Assembly (NCBI GenBank): GCA_012517935.1
Contig: JAAYUA010000144.1
Location: 1 to 33,446 of the forward strand
Direction of reading: 5' to 3'
DNA: 33,446 bases
From: Acetobacter sp.
GTDB taxonomy: Bacteria > Pseudomonadota > Alphaproteobacteria > Acetobacterales > Acetobacteraceae
Positions 24,070 through 33,251 of this stretch are shown one piece after another (the stretch's first letter is position 1; every line of letters starts with the position of its first letter). Below the pieces are notes generated by a model. The model did no database searches, was not told the origin of the DNA, and saw nothing but the letters and a program-made list of their open reading frames with translations. A program made the translations under genes and the position numbers.

Positions 24070-26072
24070 GGCGCGGCAGACATGGGGTCTGCCGCAGCGA
24101 TCTCCTGGTCCGAAAGCGCATCCGGCGCGCTTCCTGTCGGATTGTGGATGAACTCGGGCACAAGTTTCCCCAGTTCGGCAATAGCCGCGGCTGCATTACC
24201 GGCATGAGCCAACCCGGTGATCCGATCAATAACACGCGTAACATCAGCCAGATCAACAAGCCGGGGGCGCGCCACCAGCAAGCCCGGAGCATCACTCGGC
24301 TCCGGTGCCTCCCGGCCATGAAACAATTCTTCAAACAATTTTTCACCCGGACGCAGGCCCGTGAAACGGATTCCGACATCGACATCCGGACGAAGCCCCG
24401 CCAGACGAATGATCTGCCGCGCCAGATCAACGATCCGCACCGGCTGCCCCATATCCAGCACGAAGATGCCGCCTTCCCTCAAGGCAGCATCCGTATCTCC
24501 ACCCCGCCCTTCCGGGGTTTCGGCTGCGGCAAGCCCACGCACCATCGCCTGAAGAACCAGCCCGACCGCCTCCGGAACCGTCATGAAATAACGGCTGATA
24601 TCCGGATGGGTCACGGTCAGCGGCCCACCACGTTCCAGTTGATGACGGAACAGGGGCACAACCGATCCATTGGACCCAAGAACATTGCCGAAGCGCACGG
24701 TGACGCAACGCATCGCAGCACCATCACCCGATGCACGCGCCATGACATCCAGCGCCTGACAATACATCTCCGCGCCGCGCTTGGCCGCTCCCATCACGCT
24801 GGATGGGTTCACCGCCTTGTCTGTGGAAATCAGAACCATGGCGCGAACTCCATGGCGTGACGCAGCAGCCGCCACAACACGGGTGCCATGGATATTCGTT
24901 AGCAGCCCTTCGCAGGGATTATGCTCCACAATGGGAACATGCTTCAGGGCAGCGGCATGAAACACCAGTTCAGGCTTGTAATGCGCCATAACAGCATCGA
25001 CGCGCTCTGCATCACGAACATCTGCAACAACGACTTCGCGTCTTACATGCGGATATTTCTCACCCAGTTCGACATCGATTTGCCACAGCGCAAATTCGCC
25101 ATGATCCAGCAGCACAATCAATCCGGGCGCGAATGAAGCAATTTGTCGCACCAGTTCCGAGCCGATCGTGCCACCCGCACCTGTTATCAGAACAGTCCTG
25201 TCACGGATCAGACGATCCATGCCCGCCCGATCAAGCGGCCATTGCGGACGATTCAAAAGATCCTCAAGGGCAACAGGCCGCAACTCCACCTGATCCGCAG
25301 GCGTCAGCGCCGTCAGAACGGGGGCACGTTCGACCACGATGCCATATTTCTCGGCGGCATCGAGAACCAGACGCATTTCCTCGCCACGAAAACCGGGATC
25401 CGTGATGACCAGACTTTCCGGCAGCGCCCCGGTCACCGCCATCCCATCCAACAATGTCGCAATGTCGGTGACATGCCCCAGAATCGGAACATTGTGGATG
25501 CGACGCCCGGTCTGATTGGCACTCTGCCCGATCAGACCCGCAACCTTGAGTCCGGATGCCGGATTGCGGACAATCGCGCGCAGGAACAGATCGGCCACAT
25601 GATCGGCGCCAATCAGAACCACCCGCTTCTGTGCTGCGGCCCGTGGGCCAATGCCATAAACCAGACGATAGGCAATCCGCAGCCCCCCGAGCATCACCAG
25701 AAGGACCAGGAAATAGATGATCGGAAAGGTCAGACTCGGCAGAGGATAACCCGTCAGCTTCAGTCCCAGCGTAAACAGCAGGGAACTGGCCAGAGAGGCG
25801 CCTGCGATCCGCAACAGATCCGCAATGCCGGAGAATCTCCAGTATTGCTGCGGGATTCTGAACGGCACACCGCTGACAACAAGCGTTATCGCCCCTCCGG
25901 CAAGCAGCCAGAGCGGATGCACAAGACCATCCTCAGGCGCAGCCAGCCAACGTGCGAGAGGCGCGGCAAGAGCCGCAACAATCCCGTCAATGAACACATT
26001 GACAAGAATCCGGTTGAATGGCTGCAACCTTACAGTCAGGGAGACGCCAGCAGGGCGTTGCGATATCGTCAC
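24066..26072 (-). CDS. Membrane-bound nucleotide-sugar 4,6-dehydratase, WbpM/CapD/FlaA1 family
   Basis: A 668-residue inner-membrane protein of the long WbpM class. Several membrane helices (about 20-140) precede a first Rossmann-like domain (VVLIGADHVAD, 151-161), then the catalytic short-chain dehydrogenase domain: NAD-binding VLITGAGGTIGSELVRQ (294-310), the active-site region in AALKHVPIVEHNP, STDKAVNPSSVMGAAKR (416-432), and RFGNVLGSNGSVVPLF. The end (RFTGLRPGEKLFEELF) is a family hallmark. It should turn UDP-GlcNAc into UDP-4-keto-6-deoxy-GlcNAc. GTG at 26072 has AGGAG upstream; the frame is open to 26126 but without homologous residues. It is the first gene of the reverse operon. Confidence 0.94.
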   Translation of the reverse strand: MTISQRPAGVSLTVRLQPFNRILVNVFIDGIVAALAAPLARWLAAPEDGLVHPLWLLAGGAITLVVSGVPFRIPQQYWRFSGIADLLRIAGASLASSLLFTLGLKLTGYPLPSLTFPIIYFLVLLVMLGGLRIAYRLVYGIGPRAAAQKRVVLIGADHVADLFLRAIVRNPASGLKVAGLIGQSANQTGRRIHNVPILGHVTDIATLLDGMAVTGALPESLVITDPGFRGEEMRLVLDAAEKYGIVVERAPVLTALTPADQVELRPVALEDLLNRPQWPLDRAGMDRLIRDRTVLITGAGGTIGSELVRQIASFAPGLIVLLDHGEFALWQIDVELGEKYPHVRREVVVADVRDAERVDAVMAHYKPELVFHAAALKHVPIVEHNPCEGLLTNIHGTRVVAAAASRHGVRAMVLISTDKAVNPSSVMGAAKRGAEMYCQALDVMARASGDGAAMRCVTVRFGNVLGSNGSVVPLFRHQLERGGPLTVTHPDISRYFMTVPEAVGLVLQAMVRGLAAAETPEGRGGDTDAALREGGIFVLDMGQPVRIVDLARQIIRLAGLRPDVDVGIRFTGLRPGEKLFEELFHGREAPEPSDAPGLLVARPRLVDLADVTRVIDRITGLAHAGNAAAAIAELGKLVPEFIHNPTGSAPDALSDQEIAAADPMSAAP

Positions 26073-26185
26073 CCTGCTCCTATAGCGCTGCCACGACGCC
26101 TTGCAAAAAAAACCGGCAAGAAACATGTGCCGACAGTGAAATCGCAGACGGTCGACAACCGGACTTCACCCTCAGGGAGAGGTAG

Positions 26186-27211
26186 ATGATTTATGGCTCC
26201 TGGCCACTTCTGCTGATCGCTCCAACGATCCTTCTGTCCGCCGCCATCGTGTGGCGCATGATCGACATGGGCATCATGGATACCCCCGGCCACCGCAGCG
26301 CCCATACCCGCCCGACACCCAAAGGCGGTGGTGTGGGCGTTCTGGTCGCGCTGCTGATTTTCCTGCCGGTCATGCGGGTCGCCTGCGACCTGCCTGCCTT
26401 CAGCCCCTCCCTTGCGGCAATATGGCTCGCAACCGCAGGGCTTGGCGCCTTCGCTTGGCTGGACGACATCAAGCAATGGCCCGCCATCTCCAAACTTCTG
26501 GCACAATTCATCGCCGCTTTTGTCATTTGCTGTGGTTTTCTTGTCAGCCAGCCAGACTTCGGACTGGTCAACGCCGTCATCGCTTTCCTCTGGCTGGTTT
26601 TCGCGACAAACGCGATCAACTTCATGGATGGCCTGAATGGTCTGATCTCAGGCACCCTGCTGACTGCTGGTGCACTCATCGCCATGCACTACAGCGAGAG
26701 CAATCCAGCGCTTCTCTGCTCCGGCGCACTCATGGCAGCAGCCCTGAGCGGCTTTCTCCCTTTCAATTTCCCAAAAGCCAAAATCTTTCTGGGAGATGTC
26801 GGCAGTCAGGGCTGCGGCATTTTCTGCGCGGCAATGGCGCTGGCACCAGCTGGAATATTACGCTCCGCAAGCATGGAACCCTGGCTTCTTGTGCCAGCTT
26901 TGCTCTCAGGCCTTCTTTATGATGTCACATTCACCCTGATCCGCCGCGCACGTGCGGGTGACAGCCTGATGGAAGCCCATCGGGGGCATCTTTATCAACT
27001 TGCATATCGTGGAGGCCTACCAGCAGCGATCATAGCCTGCATTCACTGGCTTTTCGCCTTGTGGGGTTATGTCGCCCTGCAGATGTCCGCTGCAATCACA
27101 CACGGCAATTTCGAGACAGCCGTCTTATTGATACTCTTGCTCATCCTTCCACAACTTGGCTGGACAGGACTGGTCATCCGCAGAGCACAAAAAATATCTG
27201 ATCGCTGGTAA
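26186..27211 (+). CDS. Undecaprenyl-phosphate sugar-1-phosphate transferase (WecA/WbpL/MraY superfamily)
   Basis: A 341-residue polytopic enzyme that moves a HexNAc-1-phosphate from UDP to undecaprenyl phosphate, the first committed step of O-antigen or similar glycans. Superfamily motifs are in order: HTRPTPKGGGVGV (cytoplasmic loop 1), AWLDDIKQWP (metal-binding Asp pair), NAINFMDGLNGL, KIFLGDVGSQGCG, and the last loop EAHRGHLYQLAYRGG. About ten hydrophobic helices fit the family. It is divergent from the WbpM-type gene with about 110 bp between starts, an arrangement that suggests shared control; as in O-antigen clusters, its substrate may be the sugar made by that pathway (inference). Confidence 0.93.
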   Translation: MIYGSWPLLLIAPTILLSAAIVWRMIDMGIMDTPGHRSAHTRPTPKGGGVGVLVALLIFLPVMRVACDLPAFSPSLAAIWLATAGLGAFAWLDDIKQWPAISKLLAQFIAAFVICCGFLVSQPDFGLVNAVIAFLWLVFATNAINFMDGLNGLISGTLLTAGALIAMHYSESNPALLCSGALMAAALSGFLPFNFPKAKIFLGDVGSQGCGIFCAAMALAPAGILRSASMEPWLLVPALLSGLLYDVTFTLIRRARAGDSLMEAHRGHLYQLAYRGGLPAAIIACIHWLFALWGYVALQMSAAITHGNFETAVLLILLLILPQLGWTGLVIRRAQKISDRW

Positions 27212-27213
27212 GC

Positions 27214-27237
27214 GGGCGTGGAAACACTCCCACGCCC
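27214..27237. terminator. 8-bp hairpin between convergent genes
   Basis: GGGCGTGG (27214-27221) pairs with CCACGCCC (27230-27237). It sits between the ends of the sugar-1-phosphate transferase gene and the secreted-protein gene; no T-run follows. Confidence 0.5.
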
Positions 27238-27245
27238 AATACCAA

Positions 27246-27692
27246 TTATTTCTTCAGCGTCAGCGTTATGCCCTCGCCGCCAGCCGCCAGGCGTGCACCC
27301 TGACTGCTGCTGGTGAATTTAATCCGGACGCCATTCCGATTTTCCATAACCGTTCCGCCGACTCCGGCACCCAGCGTTGCCTCTCCGGTTGCAGAAACAA
27401 AGGTTCCTGAGAAATCTTTCAGATTATGAAGATTATAAACCGTTCCGTTGCCTTCAAATTTCGAAAAACCAACCGCTGCAACCTGTCCGCCTGAAACGGA
27501 AAAACGATAGGTTTTGCCTTTATAGGTCAGTTTCCCACTGCCCCAGGTATATCCGACACCAACATCAGCCGACTTCGCAGTCAGATGAATTTTACCTGAA
27601 ACCGAGCCCAAAGCATCCTCGGCATAAACCGGGGCAGCAACAAAAGCTGAGCCAATGCACACTGAAGCTGCGATCAAAGGAAGAAAACGCAT
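27246..27692 (-). CDS. Secreted protein of unknown function, beta-rich
   Basis: A 148-residue protein with a classic signal peptide (MRFLPLIAASVCIGSAFVAA, cleavage after VYA). The mature part is rich in Gly, Ser and Thr and suggests beta strands: KIHLTAKSADVGVGYTWG, GKLTYKGKTYRFSVSGG, VYNLHNLKDFSGTFVSATGE and VRIKFTSSSQGARLAAGG. The pattern looks like a conserved proteobacterial secreted family, but I cannot name it. ATG has AGGAG 7 bases upstream. The gene is preceded by an AT-rich stretch that may hold its promoter. Confidence 0.8.
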   Translation of the reverse strand: MRFLPLIAASVCIGSAFVAAPVYAEDALGSVSGKIHLTAKSADVGVGYTWGSGKLTYKGKTYRFSVSGGQVAAVGFSKFEGNGTVYNLHNLKDFSGTFVSATGEATLGAGVGGTVMENRNGVRIKFTSSSQGARLAAGGEGITLTLKK

Positions 27693-27734
27693 AGGAAACT
27701 CCTGTTATTATTTTTCACAAGCCTATCCCGCGAC

Positions 27735-27890
27735 ACATCGTAACTGTTAATTATTATTTATTAATATAAAAAAATCATCAAAAAATATTTACCGATATAT
27801 GAGAAAATATAAGTTAAATTAAAGAATTTTTTCGCACTAAATATAACCCCACATTGTCGATACAAAATGCTTCATATACTCAAATTCAAC
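27735..27890. other. AT-rich intergenic stretch
   Basis: About 155 bp between the secreted-protein gene and the marR terminator, composed largely of A and T (runs such as TTATTATTTATTAATATAAA), far from the composition of the rest. No ORF is supported. It could bend or act as a binding region for nucleoid proteins, or hold the reverse-strand promoter of the secreted protein. Confidence 0.6.
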
Positions 27891-27925
27891 AAAAAAGCCG
27901 CTTTCCCGGAAAGGAAAAGCGGCTT
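27891..27925 (-). terminator. Rho-independent terminator of the marR gene
   Basis: Read on the reverse strand, AAGCCGCTTT pairs with AAAGCGGCTT around an 11-base loop, followed by a run of T. It lies 44 bp after the marR stop. Confidence 0.9.
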
Positions 27926-27968
27926 CCAATACAATCAACCTTTGGCCAATGACCGAAAGGCACATGCA

Positions 27969-28385
27969 TCAGGCAACGCGACGAACCGTCCGTGCTTCAC
28001 GAACCGGAGCTGCTTCCTGAGCATTCTGGCTGGCTCCCATGATCGTGCGGATTTCGCGCAGATAGGCAGAACCCTTCATCGTGCGCTGCACCAGCACGGA
28101 ACGACGGTCCAGAGGATCGACTTTGCGGCGTGCCAGATCAAGCTCTCCCAGACGGTCAAGAGCACGCGTGATGGCGGGCTTGGAAACGTTCAGTTCCGAA
28201 GCAAGACCACGCACCGTGTGTCCGCTGTCATCAAGGTAGCATGTCAGGAAAACGGCAAGCTGACGTGCGGAAAGATCCGGCCCGTCACGACGGACCAAAG
28301 CCACCATAGTCTCACGCAGGGTGCCCAGCAGCTCCTCGGCCGCATTCTCGTTACGGTTTTTGTTTGTTTTCAGTGTCTGTGCCAT
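27969..28385 (-). CDS. MarR family transcriptional regulator
   Basis: A 138-residue winged-helix regulator. The DNA-binding part is complete: LSARQLAVFLTCYLDD (helix 2), TVRGLASELNVSKPAITRALDRLGELDLARRKVDPLDRRSVLVQRT, with the recognition helix and the Asp-x-Arg-Arg wing. The N-terminal dimer helix (EELLGTLRETMVALVRR) is short and the C-terminal helix is replaced by a polar tail (EAAPVREARTVRRVA). The ligand and targets are unknown. It stands alone with its own terminator; the reverse-strand neighbour upstream is the aminopeptidase gene, about 150 bp away. Confidence 0.9.
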   Translation of the reverse strand: MAQTLKTNKNRNENAAEELLGTLRETMVALVRRDGPDLSARQLAVFLTCYLDDSGHTVRGLASELNVSKPAITRALDRLGELDLARRKVDPLDRRSVLVQRTMKGSAYLREIRTIMGASQNAQEAAPVREARTVRRVA

Positions 28386-28532
28386 TGGCGTTGTTCCCGG
28401 TCGTTCTCTGAAAGCAGGGAAACCGTTTTCACAATCCCGCCTGCATCAATGTGTTGAGGGTCATATAATCGTTTGTGATACGGATTAAAGCCCCAAGAAA
28501 CGATCTGGTTCCTTTCTCTGACATTACTTTCG

Positions 28533-29945
28533 TTATTTTAATGTTACGGTCACATTCAGAAGTTCAGCCAAAGCGCTCTGAAGCGCCCGTAATGTAAGGA
28601 TTTCACCACCTTCCGGTCGCCCCGGATGCGACCCATCATTCCACGCATAACTGTCAATATGTGCCCATCGCACGTCTGGTGCGACAAATTTCTCAAGAAA
28701 CAAACCCGCCGTTACTGCACCAGCCATTGGCTTTGACGAAATATTCGACGTATCCGCCACCGAACTGCCAAGCCATTCACGATAGCCCGACCACAAGGGA
28801 AGCTCCCACATGGGATCGGAAACACGCTCTCCCTCCCGCGCCAGAATAGCCGCGACGCCCTTATCGTTGCTCATCAAGGCCGGAAGATCAGGGCCCAGAG
28901 CCACACGGGCAGCCCCCGTCAGAGTCGCAACATCCACCAGCAGGTCCGGAGCCCGATCCGATGCCTCGGCCAGAAGATCTGCCAGAACAAGCCGCCCCTC
29001 CGCGTCCGTATTCCCGATTTCGACGGTGAGACCCCGACGGCTGCGAACGACATCCAGCGGTCGCATGGCCCTTCCTGAAACCGAGTTCTCCACACATCCA
29101 AGCCGGACTTCCAGACGAAGCGGCAGGTCGGCCTCCATGATCGCATGCGCCATCGCAATCACTGTCGCCGCGCCACCCATGTCCTTCTTCATACGCAGCA
29201 TTCCGGAAGAGGGCTTGATGTCGTAACCACCACTGTCGAAACAGACACCCTTCCCGACCAACGAAAGCAGTGGCGCGTCAGCTCCCGCACTTGAACCCTG
29301 CCACGTCGCCGACAGGACAACGGGCAACCGCTCGGATCCCCGACCAACATGAGCCACCAGCGGATATTCACGCTCAAGCTCTTCGCCCATCGTCAGAGCG
29401 ACCTGTGCACCAAAAGCCGTGAATGCTGCCTGCGCCTGTGCGGCAAGCTCCTGCGGACCGAGCAGATTGGCTGGCATATTGATCAGATCACGTCCCAGAC
29501 ATATGGCGCGCGCTGTTGCCAGAGCCCCTCTGTCAGGTTCAGCCAGTAAAAGACGAGGAAAAGGCTTCGGTTCGGAAGTGGTCAAGGAATAACGATAGGA
29601 GCCCAGGGCAAAGCCGAGCGCGACAAGAGCAACCTCTATGTCCTCCGGAAAATCCGGCACCCAGTTTCCAGCAGGCAGAGCATCCGCCAGCTTTCCGAAA
29701 GTCCAGACCGTTTCCTCGCCACGCGATGGAAGACCAAACAGAGCAGCCAGACCACCTCCAGAACCCGGAACCAGCAACAACGCTCCCGGCTCCGCCCGGA
29801 AGCCAACAGATCTTGCAAAAGTCGCAGCATCCGCCCCGATGCGGGACTCGAGAGCTGTCATATCCTCCGCTCTGATCCCATGCACCGTGCCCTGTCTTTT
29901 CTCGTCCTCAGCGCGGTGAAAACATTCCAGATGACGTGCGTTCAT
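28533..29945 (-). CDS. M17 family leucyl aminopeptidase
   Basis: A 470-residue cytosolic metalloaminopeptidase that removes N-terminal residues from peptides using two metal ions. The catalytic domain begins near residue 145 (GRDLINMPANLLGPQEL). The metal and catalytic residues lie in LVGKGVCFDSGGYDIKPS (Lys and Asp), KKDMGGAATVIA and NTDAEGRLVLADLL (Asp, Glu, Arg), with ATLTGAARVALG after it. It is of the shorter M17 type, distinct from E. coli PepA. The frame is open to 30053, but ATG at 29945 has GGAGGGG 4 bases upstream, which decides the start. It is divergent from the helicase gene. Confidence 0.94.
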   Translation of the reverse strand: MNARHLECFHRAEDEKRQGTVHGIRAEDMTALESRIGADAATFARSVGFRAEPGALLLVPGSGGGLAALFGLPSRGEETVWTFGKLADALPAGNWVPDFPEDIEVALVALGFALGSYRYSLTTSEPKPFPRLLLAEPDRGALATARAICLGRDLINMPANLLGPQELAAQAQAAFTAFGAQVALTMGEELEREYPLVAHVGRGSERLPVVLSATWQGSSAGADAPLLSLVGKGVCFDSGGYDIKPSSGMLRMKKDMGGAATVIAMAHAIMEADLPLRLEVRLGCVENSVSGRAMRPLDVVRSRRGLTVEIGNTDAEGRLVLADLLAEASDRAPDLLVDVATLTGAARVALGPDLPALMSNDKGVAAILAREGERVSDPMWELPLWSGYREWLGSSVADTSNISSKPMAGAVTAGLFLEKFVAPDVRWAHIDSYAWNDGSHPGRPEGGEILTLRALQSALAELLNVTVTLK

Positions 29946-30059
29946 TCTGCCCCTCCGATCACAATTCTCCGCCATTCTGCCAGAGAGCCTTCCCATCACC
30001 AATGACAGCGTACGGGTACGCCTCTTGCTTTTCATCGCGTGACAGCCAACCATTGAGAT

Positions 30060-32663
30060 ATGGCCAGATCATCAGGACCGACCACTTCGCCTCATGGTGG
30101 AGATAATGGTTTCAGCGCCCTCAAAGCCCTTACTGACCGTCCGCCGGTCAGGGCAATCCTTGGCCCGACCAATACGGGCAAAACCTATCTGGCGATCGAA
30201 CGCATGCTGTCGCACAAAAGCGGCATCATCGGTTTTCCTCTCCGCCTGCTGGCCCGTGAAAACTATGACAAGATGGTCGCACTGAAAGGTGCGGCACATG
30301 TCGCGCTGATTACGGGCGAGGAAAAAATCATTCCACCAGGAGCACGCTGGTTTTCGTGCACAGTGGAAGCGATGCCCACTGACAGAAGCGTTTCCTTTCT
30401 GGCCGTGGACGAAATCCAGCTCTGCGCCGATCCAGACCGTGGTCATGTTTTTACAGACCGGCTGCTGAATGCCCGAGGACGGGATGAAACCCTGTTCCTC
30501 GGGTCGGAAACCATCGCACCATTGATGAAAAAGCTGGTGCCGGGAATCACCATTGAAAGCCGCCCCCGCCTTTCCGCCCTGCATTATGCCGGCAAGGACA
30601 GACTGGCCCGCCTGCCTGCACGCTCAGCAATCGTTGCCTTCACAGCGGCAGATATTTACGCCATCGCGGAACTGATCCGCAGTCGGCGTGGTGGATGCGC
30701 CGTCGTGATGGGACAGATGTCTCCCCGCACACGCAATGCTCAGGTCGCGCTCTATCAGAACCGGGAAGTCGATTACCTCGTCGCCACCGACGCAATCGGC
30801 ATGGGACTGAATATGGACATCTCTCACGTCGCTTTCGCCGGGCTTTCCAAATTCGACGGACGGCATCGACGGAATCTGACACCAGCAGAGATCGCGCAGA
30901 TTGCCGGACGTGCCGGACGCGGCACAAAAGACGGAACCTTCGGCACCGCCGGTACCTGCCCCACCCTGCCCGACACTGTCGCCGAAGCCGTGGAGACACA
31001 CAATTTCGACCCGCTGAATCGCCTGTCATGGCGCAATTCAAAACTGGATTTCACTTCTCCACGCCAACTTCTCGCCAGTCTTTCACGCCCATCACCGAAT
31101 CCCTGTCTGCAAGCCGGAGAAATTGCCAGTGATGTGCTGACCCTGATGGCCCTGATGGCGGATCCGGATATCATTGCCCGGGCAAACGGTCGCAAATGCA
31201 CAACGCTGCTGTGGGAAACCTGTCAAATCCCGGATTTCCGCAAACTGGGAGAACGCCACCATGCCCAGCTTTGTGGACGTATCTTCGCGACACTGGTCAG
31301 TGACGGGGTGTTGCCTGATGAATGGCTCGATGCACAACTGTCATCCCTGACCCGAACCGATGGTGATGTCGATACATTGATGCAACGCCTCTCCGGCGTG
31401 CGAATCTGGTCCTATATCGCCGCTCACGAAAACTGGGTCCGGCAGGCATCTCTCTGGCAGGATCGCGCCCGCAATGTCGAAGACATGCTTTCTGACGCTC
31501 TGCATGAACGCCTGACCGCACGCTTTGTCGATCGTCGCGCCGCCCATCTCATTCGCCGTCTCGACGAAGATAATGGAGGAAGCCTCCTCTCTGCGGTCAA
31601 GGCGGATGGCGGGATCGTCGTGGAAGGGCACGATGTTGGTCAGTTGAGAGGCTTTGACTTCGTACTGCATGACGACATTGCCGAAAGCGACCGCAAACTG
31701 CTGCGCCGTCTGGCGCAACGTGCCGTTGCAACCGAAATACCGCGTCAGGTCGCGAAACTTTGCGCCGAACCAGATAGCGCCTTCTCGCTGGACCTGCGCA
31801 GCGGCAGCATTCTGTATGACGAGATTGTTCTGGCCAATCTGAAACCGGGACGCACACCTTTAACGCCCGAAATCAGTCTCAGCAGTTCGGGCCTGCCAGA
31901 AGGCAACCTCAAAAATCAGGTACGTCGCCGTCTGGAAGGTTTTCTTCGCAACCATATCAACCACATCCTTGCCCCTTTGACCCGCCTGATGGCCGACTCG
32001 CACGCAGATGCCACGCTGCGCGGGCTTTACCACCAACTCTCCGAAGGGCTTGGTTTTGCGGAGCATATTCAACATGTTCCGGACACGCGCCTCGTTCGCA
32101 CGACACTTAAGTCGGCAGGGGTCATCAGATCAGGCAACAGCTTCCTGCTTCCCTCGCTCCTGCGCCCATCATCAGCCACACTGCGCGCCCTGTTACTGGC
32201 GATTTTCAATAACCAGCGTCAACCACAACTCCCACCAGACGGCGCAACGTCTTTCCCTGCCGACAAATGCCGGGATACGTTGTTTCTCAGAGCCCTTGGC
32301 TGGCTCCCGGCAGGGCCAGTTCTGTTGCGGGCTGATATCGCTTTCCGATTGAAAAATGATCTTCGTACGGCAACAGCCAAAGGTCCTGCCCCTCTGCCGG
32401 CCGATCTGGCTTCGCGTCTTGGCATCCGTACTGCCTTTCTTGCCCCCCTACTCCGCGAAATCGGCTTTCGTCTCACTCCGCCTGAGCTTGTCCGCTCCGA
32501 TCTCTATGGTCCCCCTGCACCAGCGCTGATCTTTCCCATCACGGCACGACAGCAGAACCCCCGGAAACACCGGATGCCACATCCCGAAGGTGCCTTCGCG
32601 GCACTCGCAGTTCTTCTCAACAAACAGACACAGCATCAGCCCCGAGTGTCCAGGAAAGGCTGA
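30060..32663 (+). CDS. SUV3-like DExH-box RNA helicase
   Basis: An 867-residue helicase related to mitochondrial SUV3. Motif I is ILGPTNTGKTYLAIERM (35-51), motif Ia includes GFPLRLLARENYDKM, motif II is AVDEIQLCADPDRGHVFTDRLL with the SUV3-type DEIQ box, and the second RecA domain has VDYLVATDAIGMGLNMDI and motif VI IAQIAGRAGRGTKDG. The remaining 500 residues form the family's helical C-terminal region. It is expected to unwind RNA, perhaps in RNA turnover. In other alphaproteobacteria this gene is followed by an S4-domain protein gene and fdxA; here fdxA follows after 172 bp with no S4 gene visible. Confidence 0.92.
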   Translation: MARSSGPTTSPHGGDNGFSALKALTDRPPVRAILGPTNTGKTYLAIERMLSHKSGIIGFPLRLLARENYDKMVALKGAAHVALITGEEKIIPPGARWFSCTVEAMPTDRSVSFLAVDEIQLCADPDRGHVFTDRLLNARGRDETLFLGSETIAPLMKKLVPGITIESRPRLSALHYAGKDRLARLPARSAIVAFTAADIYAIAELIRSRRGGCAVVMGQMSPRTRNAQVALYQNREVDYLVATDAIGMGLNMDISHVAFAGLSKFDGRHRRNLTPAEIAQIAGRAGRGTKDGTFGTAGTCPTLPDTVAEAVETHNFDPLNRLSWRNSKLDFTSPRQLLASLSRPSPNPCLQAGEIASDVLTLMALMADPDIIARANGRKCTTLLWETCQIPDFRKLGERHHAQLCGRIFATLVSDGVLPDEWLDAQLSSLTRTDGDVDTLMQRLSGVRIWSYIAAHENWVRQASLWQDRARNVEDMLSDALHERLTARFVDRRAAHLIRRLDEDNGGSLLSAVKADGGIVVEGHDVGQLRGFDFVLHDDIAESDRKLLRRLAQRAVATEIPRQVAKLCAEPDSAFSLDLRSGSILYDEIVLANLKPGRTPLTPEISLSSSGLPEGNLKNQVRRRLEGFLRNHINHILAPLTRLMADSHADATLRGLYHQLSEGLGFAEHIQHVPDTRLVRTTLKSAGVIRSGNSFLLPSLLRPSSATLRALLLAIFNNQRQPQLPPDGATSFPADKCRDTLFLRALGWLPAGPVLLRADIAFRLKNDLRTATAKGPAPLPADLASRLGIRTAFLAPLLREIGFRLTPPELVRSDLYGPPAPALIFPITARQQNPRKHRMPHPEGAFAALAVLLNKQTQHQPRVSRKG

Positions 32664-32677
32664 TCCGCTTTCTGATT

Positions 32678-32836
32678 ATGGCATCAGGCACAAAGACGAC
32701 TTGCCTCCGGGACAAAACAACCGCATACCTGCCGCTCTTTTCATGGGTTGGCAGCAGAATCCTGCCTGCAGACCCGGATGCACTCGCCTTATTGAGTGTG
32801 TTTCATAACCTACTATCTCATAGACGGAGGCGTTAA
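32678..32836 (+). CDS. Doubtful 52-residue ORF ending at the fdxA start
   Basis: An ATG at 32678 opens 52 codons ([18 protein letters not shown] and so on, ending SHRRRR) whose TAA overlaps the fdxA ATG (TAATG). There is no good ribosome-binding site, and no similarity to the S4-domain protein expected here. It is listed because the stop/start overlap could couple translation; chance is the simpler view. Confidence 0.2.
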   Translation: MASGTKTTCLRDKTTAYLPLFSWVGSRILPADPDALALLSVFHNLLSHRRRR

Positions 32837-33168
32837 TGACCTACGTGGTCACGGAAAACTGCATTCGCTGCAAGTTCATGGATTGCGTGGAAGTCTGCCC
32901 AGTGGACTGCTTCTATGCCGGCGAAAACTTCCTGGTCATTAACCCGGACGAATGCATCGACTGCGGCGTGTGTGAACCGGAATGTCCGGCGGAAGCTATT
33001 TTCCCGGACAGCGATGATCGTGCTTCCGCATGGACCGAGCTGAATGCAGACTATGCGGCAAAATGGCCGAACATCACCCGCAAGGGCAATCCTCCGGCCG
33101 ATGCCGAGGAATGGAAGGACAAGCCAAACAAGCGCGAACTGCTTTCCCCAGAGCCTCATAACGACTGA
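32836..33168 (+). CDS. fdxA: 7Fe ferredoxin FdxA
   Basis: A 110-residue ferredoxin with one [3Fe-4S] and one [4Fe-4S] cluster. The pattern matches Azotobacter ferredoxin I: Cys9, Cys17 and Cys50 for the 3Fe cluster ([20 protein letters not shown] and ECP), and Cys21, Cys40, Cys43 and Cys46 for the 4Fe cluster (CVEVCP and [13 protein letters not shown]). The C-terminal half ([15 protein letters not shown], then [15 protein letters not shown]) is the usual extension. It carries low-potential electrons in the cytoplasm. ATG has GACGGAGG 6 bases upstream. A strong terminator follows 24 bp after the stop. Confidence 0.97.
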   Translation: MTYVVTENCIRCKFMDCVEVCPVDCFYAGENFLVINPDECIDCGVCEPECPAEAIFPDSDDRASAWTELNADYAAKWPNITRKGNPPADAEEWKDKPNKRELLSPEPHND

Positions 33169-33191
33169 ATTTCAGCTTCAGACTCCGACAG

Positions 33192-33217
33192 AAACCCTGC
33201 TTTTGCAGGGTTTTTTT
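33192..33217 (+). terminator. Rho-independent terminator of fdxA
   Basis: AAACCCTGC pairs with GCAGGGTTT around TTTT, followed by a run of T. Confidence 0.93.
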
Positions 33218-33251
33218 GTGCTTCCAGCCAACTGCCTCAGATTTCAGACGT

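Noticed and set aside
23853..24860. A 335-codon forward open frame
   Set aside because: It is antisense to the aminotransferase and dehydratase genes, with the same shadow composition.
25143..26189. A 348-codon forward open frame
   Set aside because: It lies antisense inside the WbpM-type dehydratase gene and its product is a low-complexity Arg/Gln/His-rich sequence, typical of a shadow frame.
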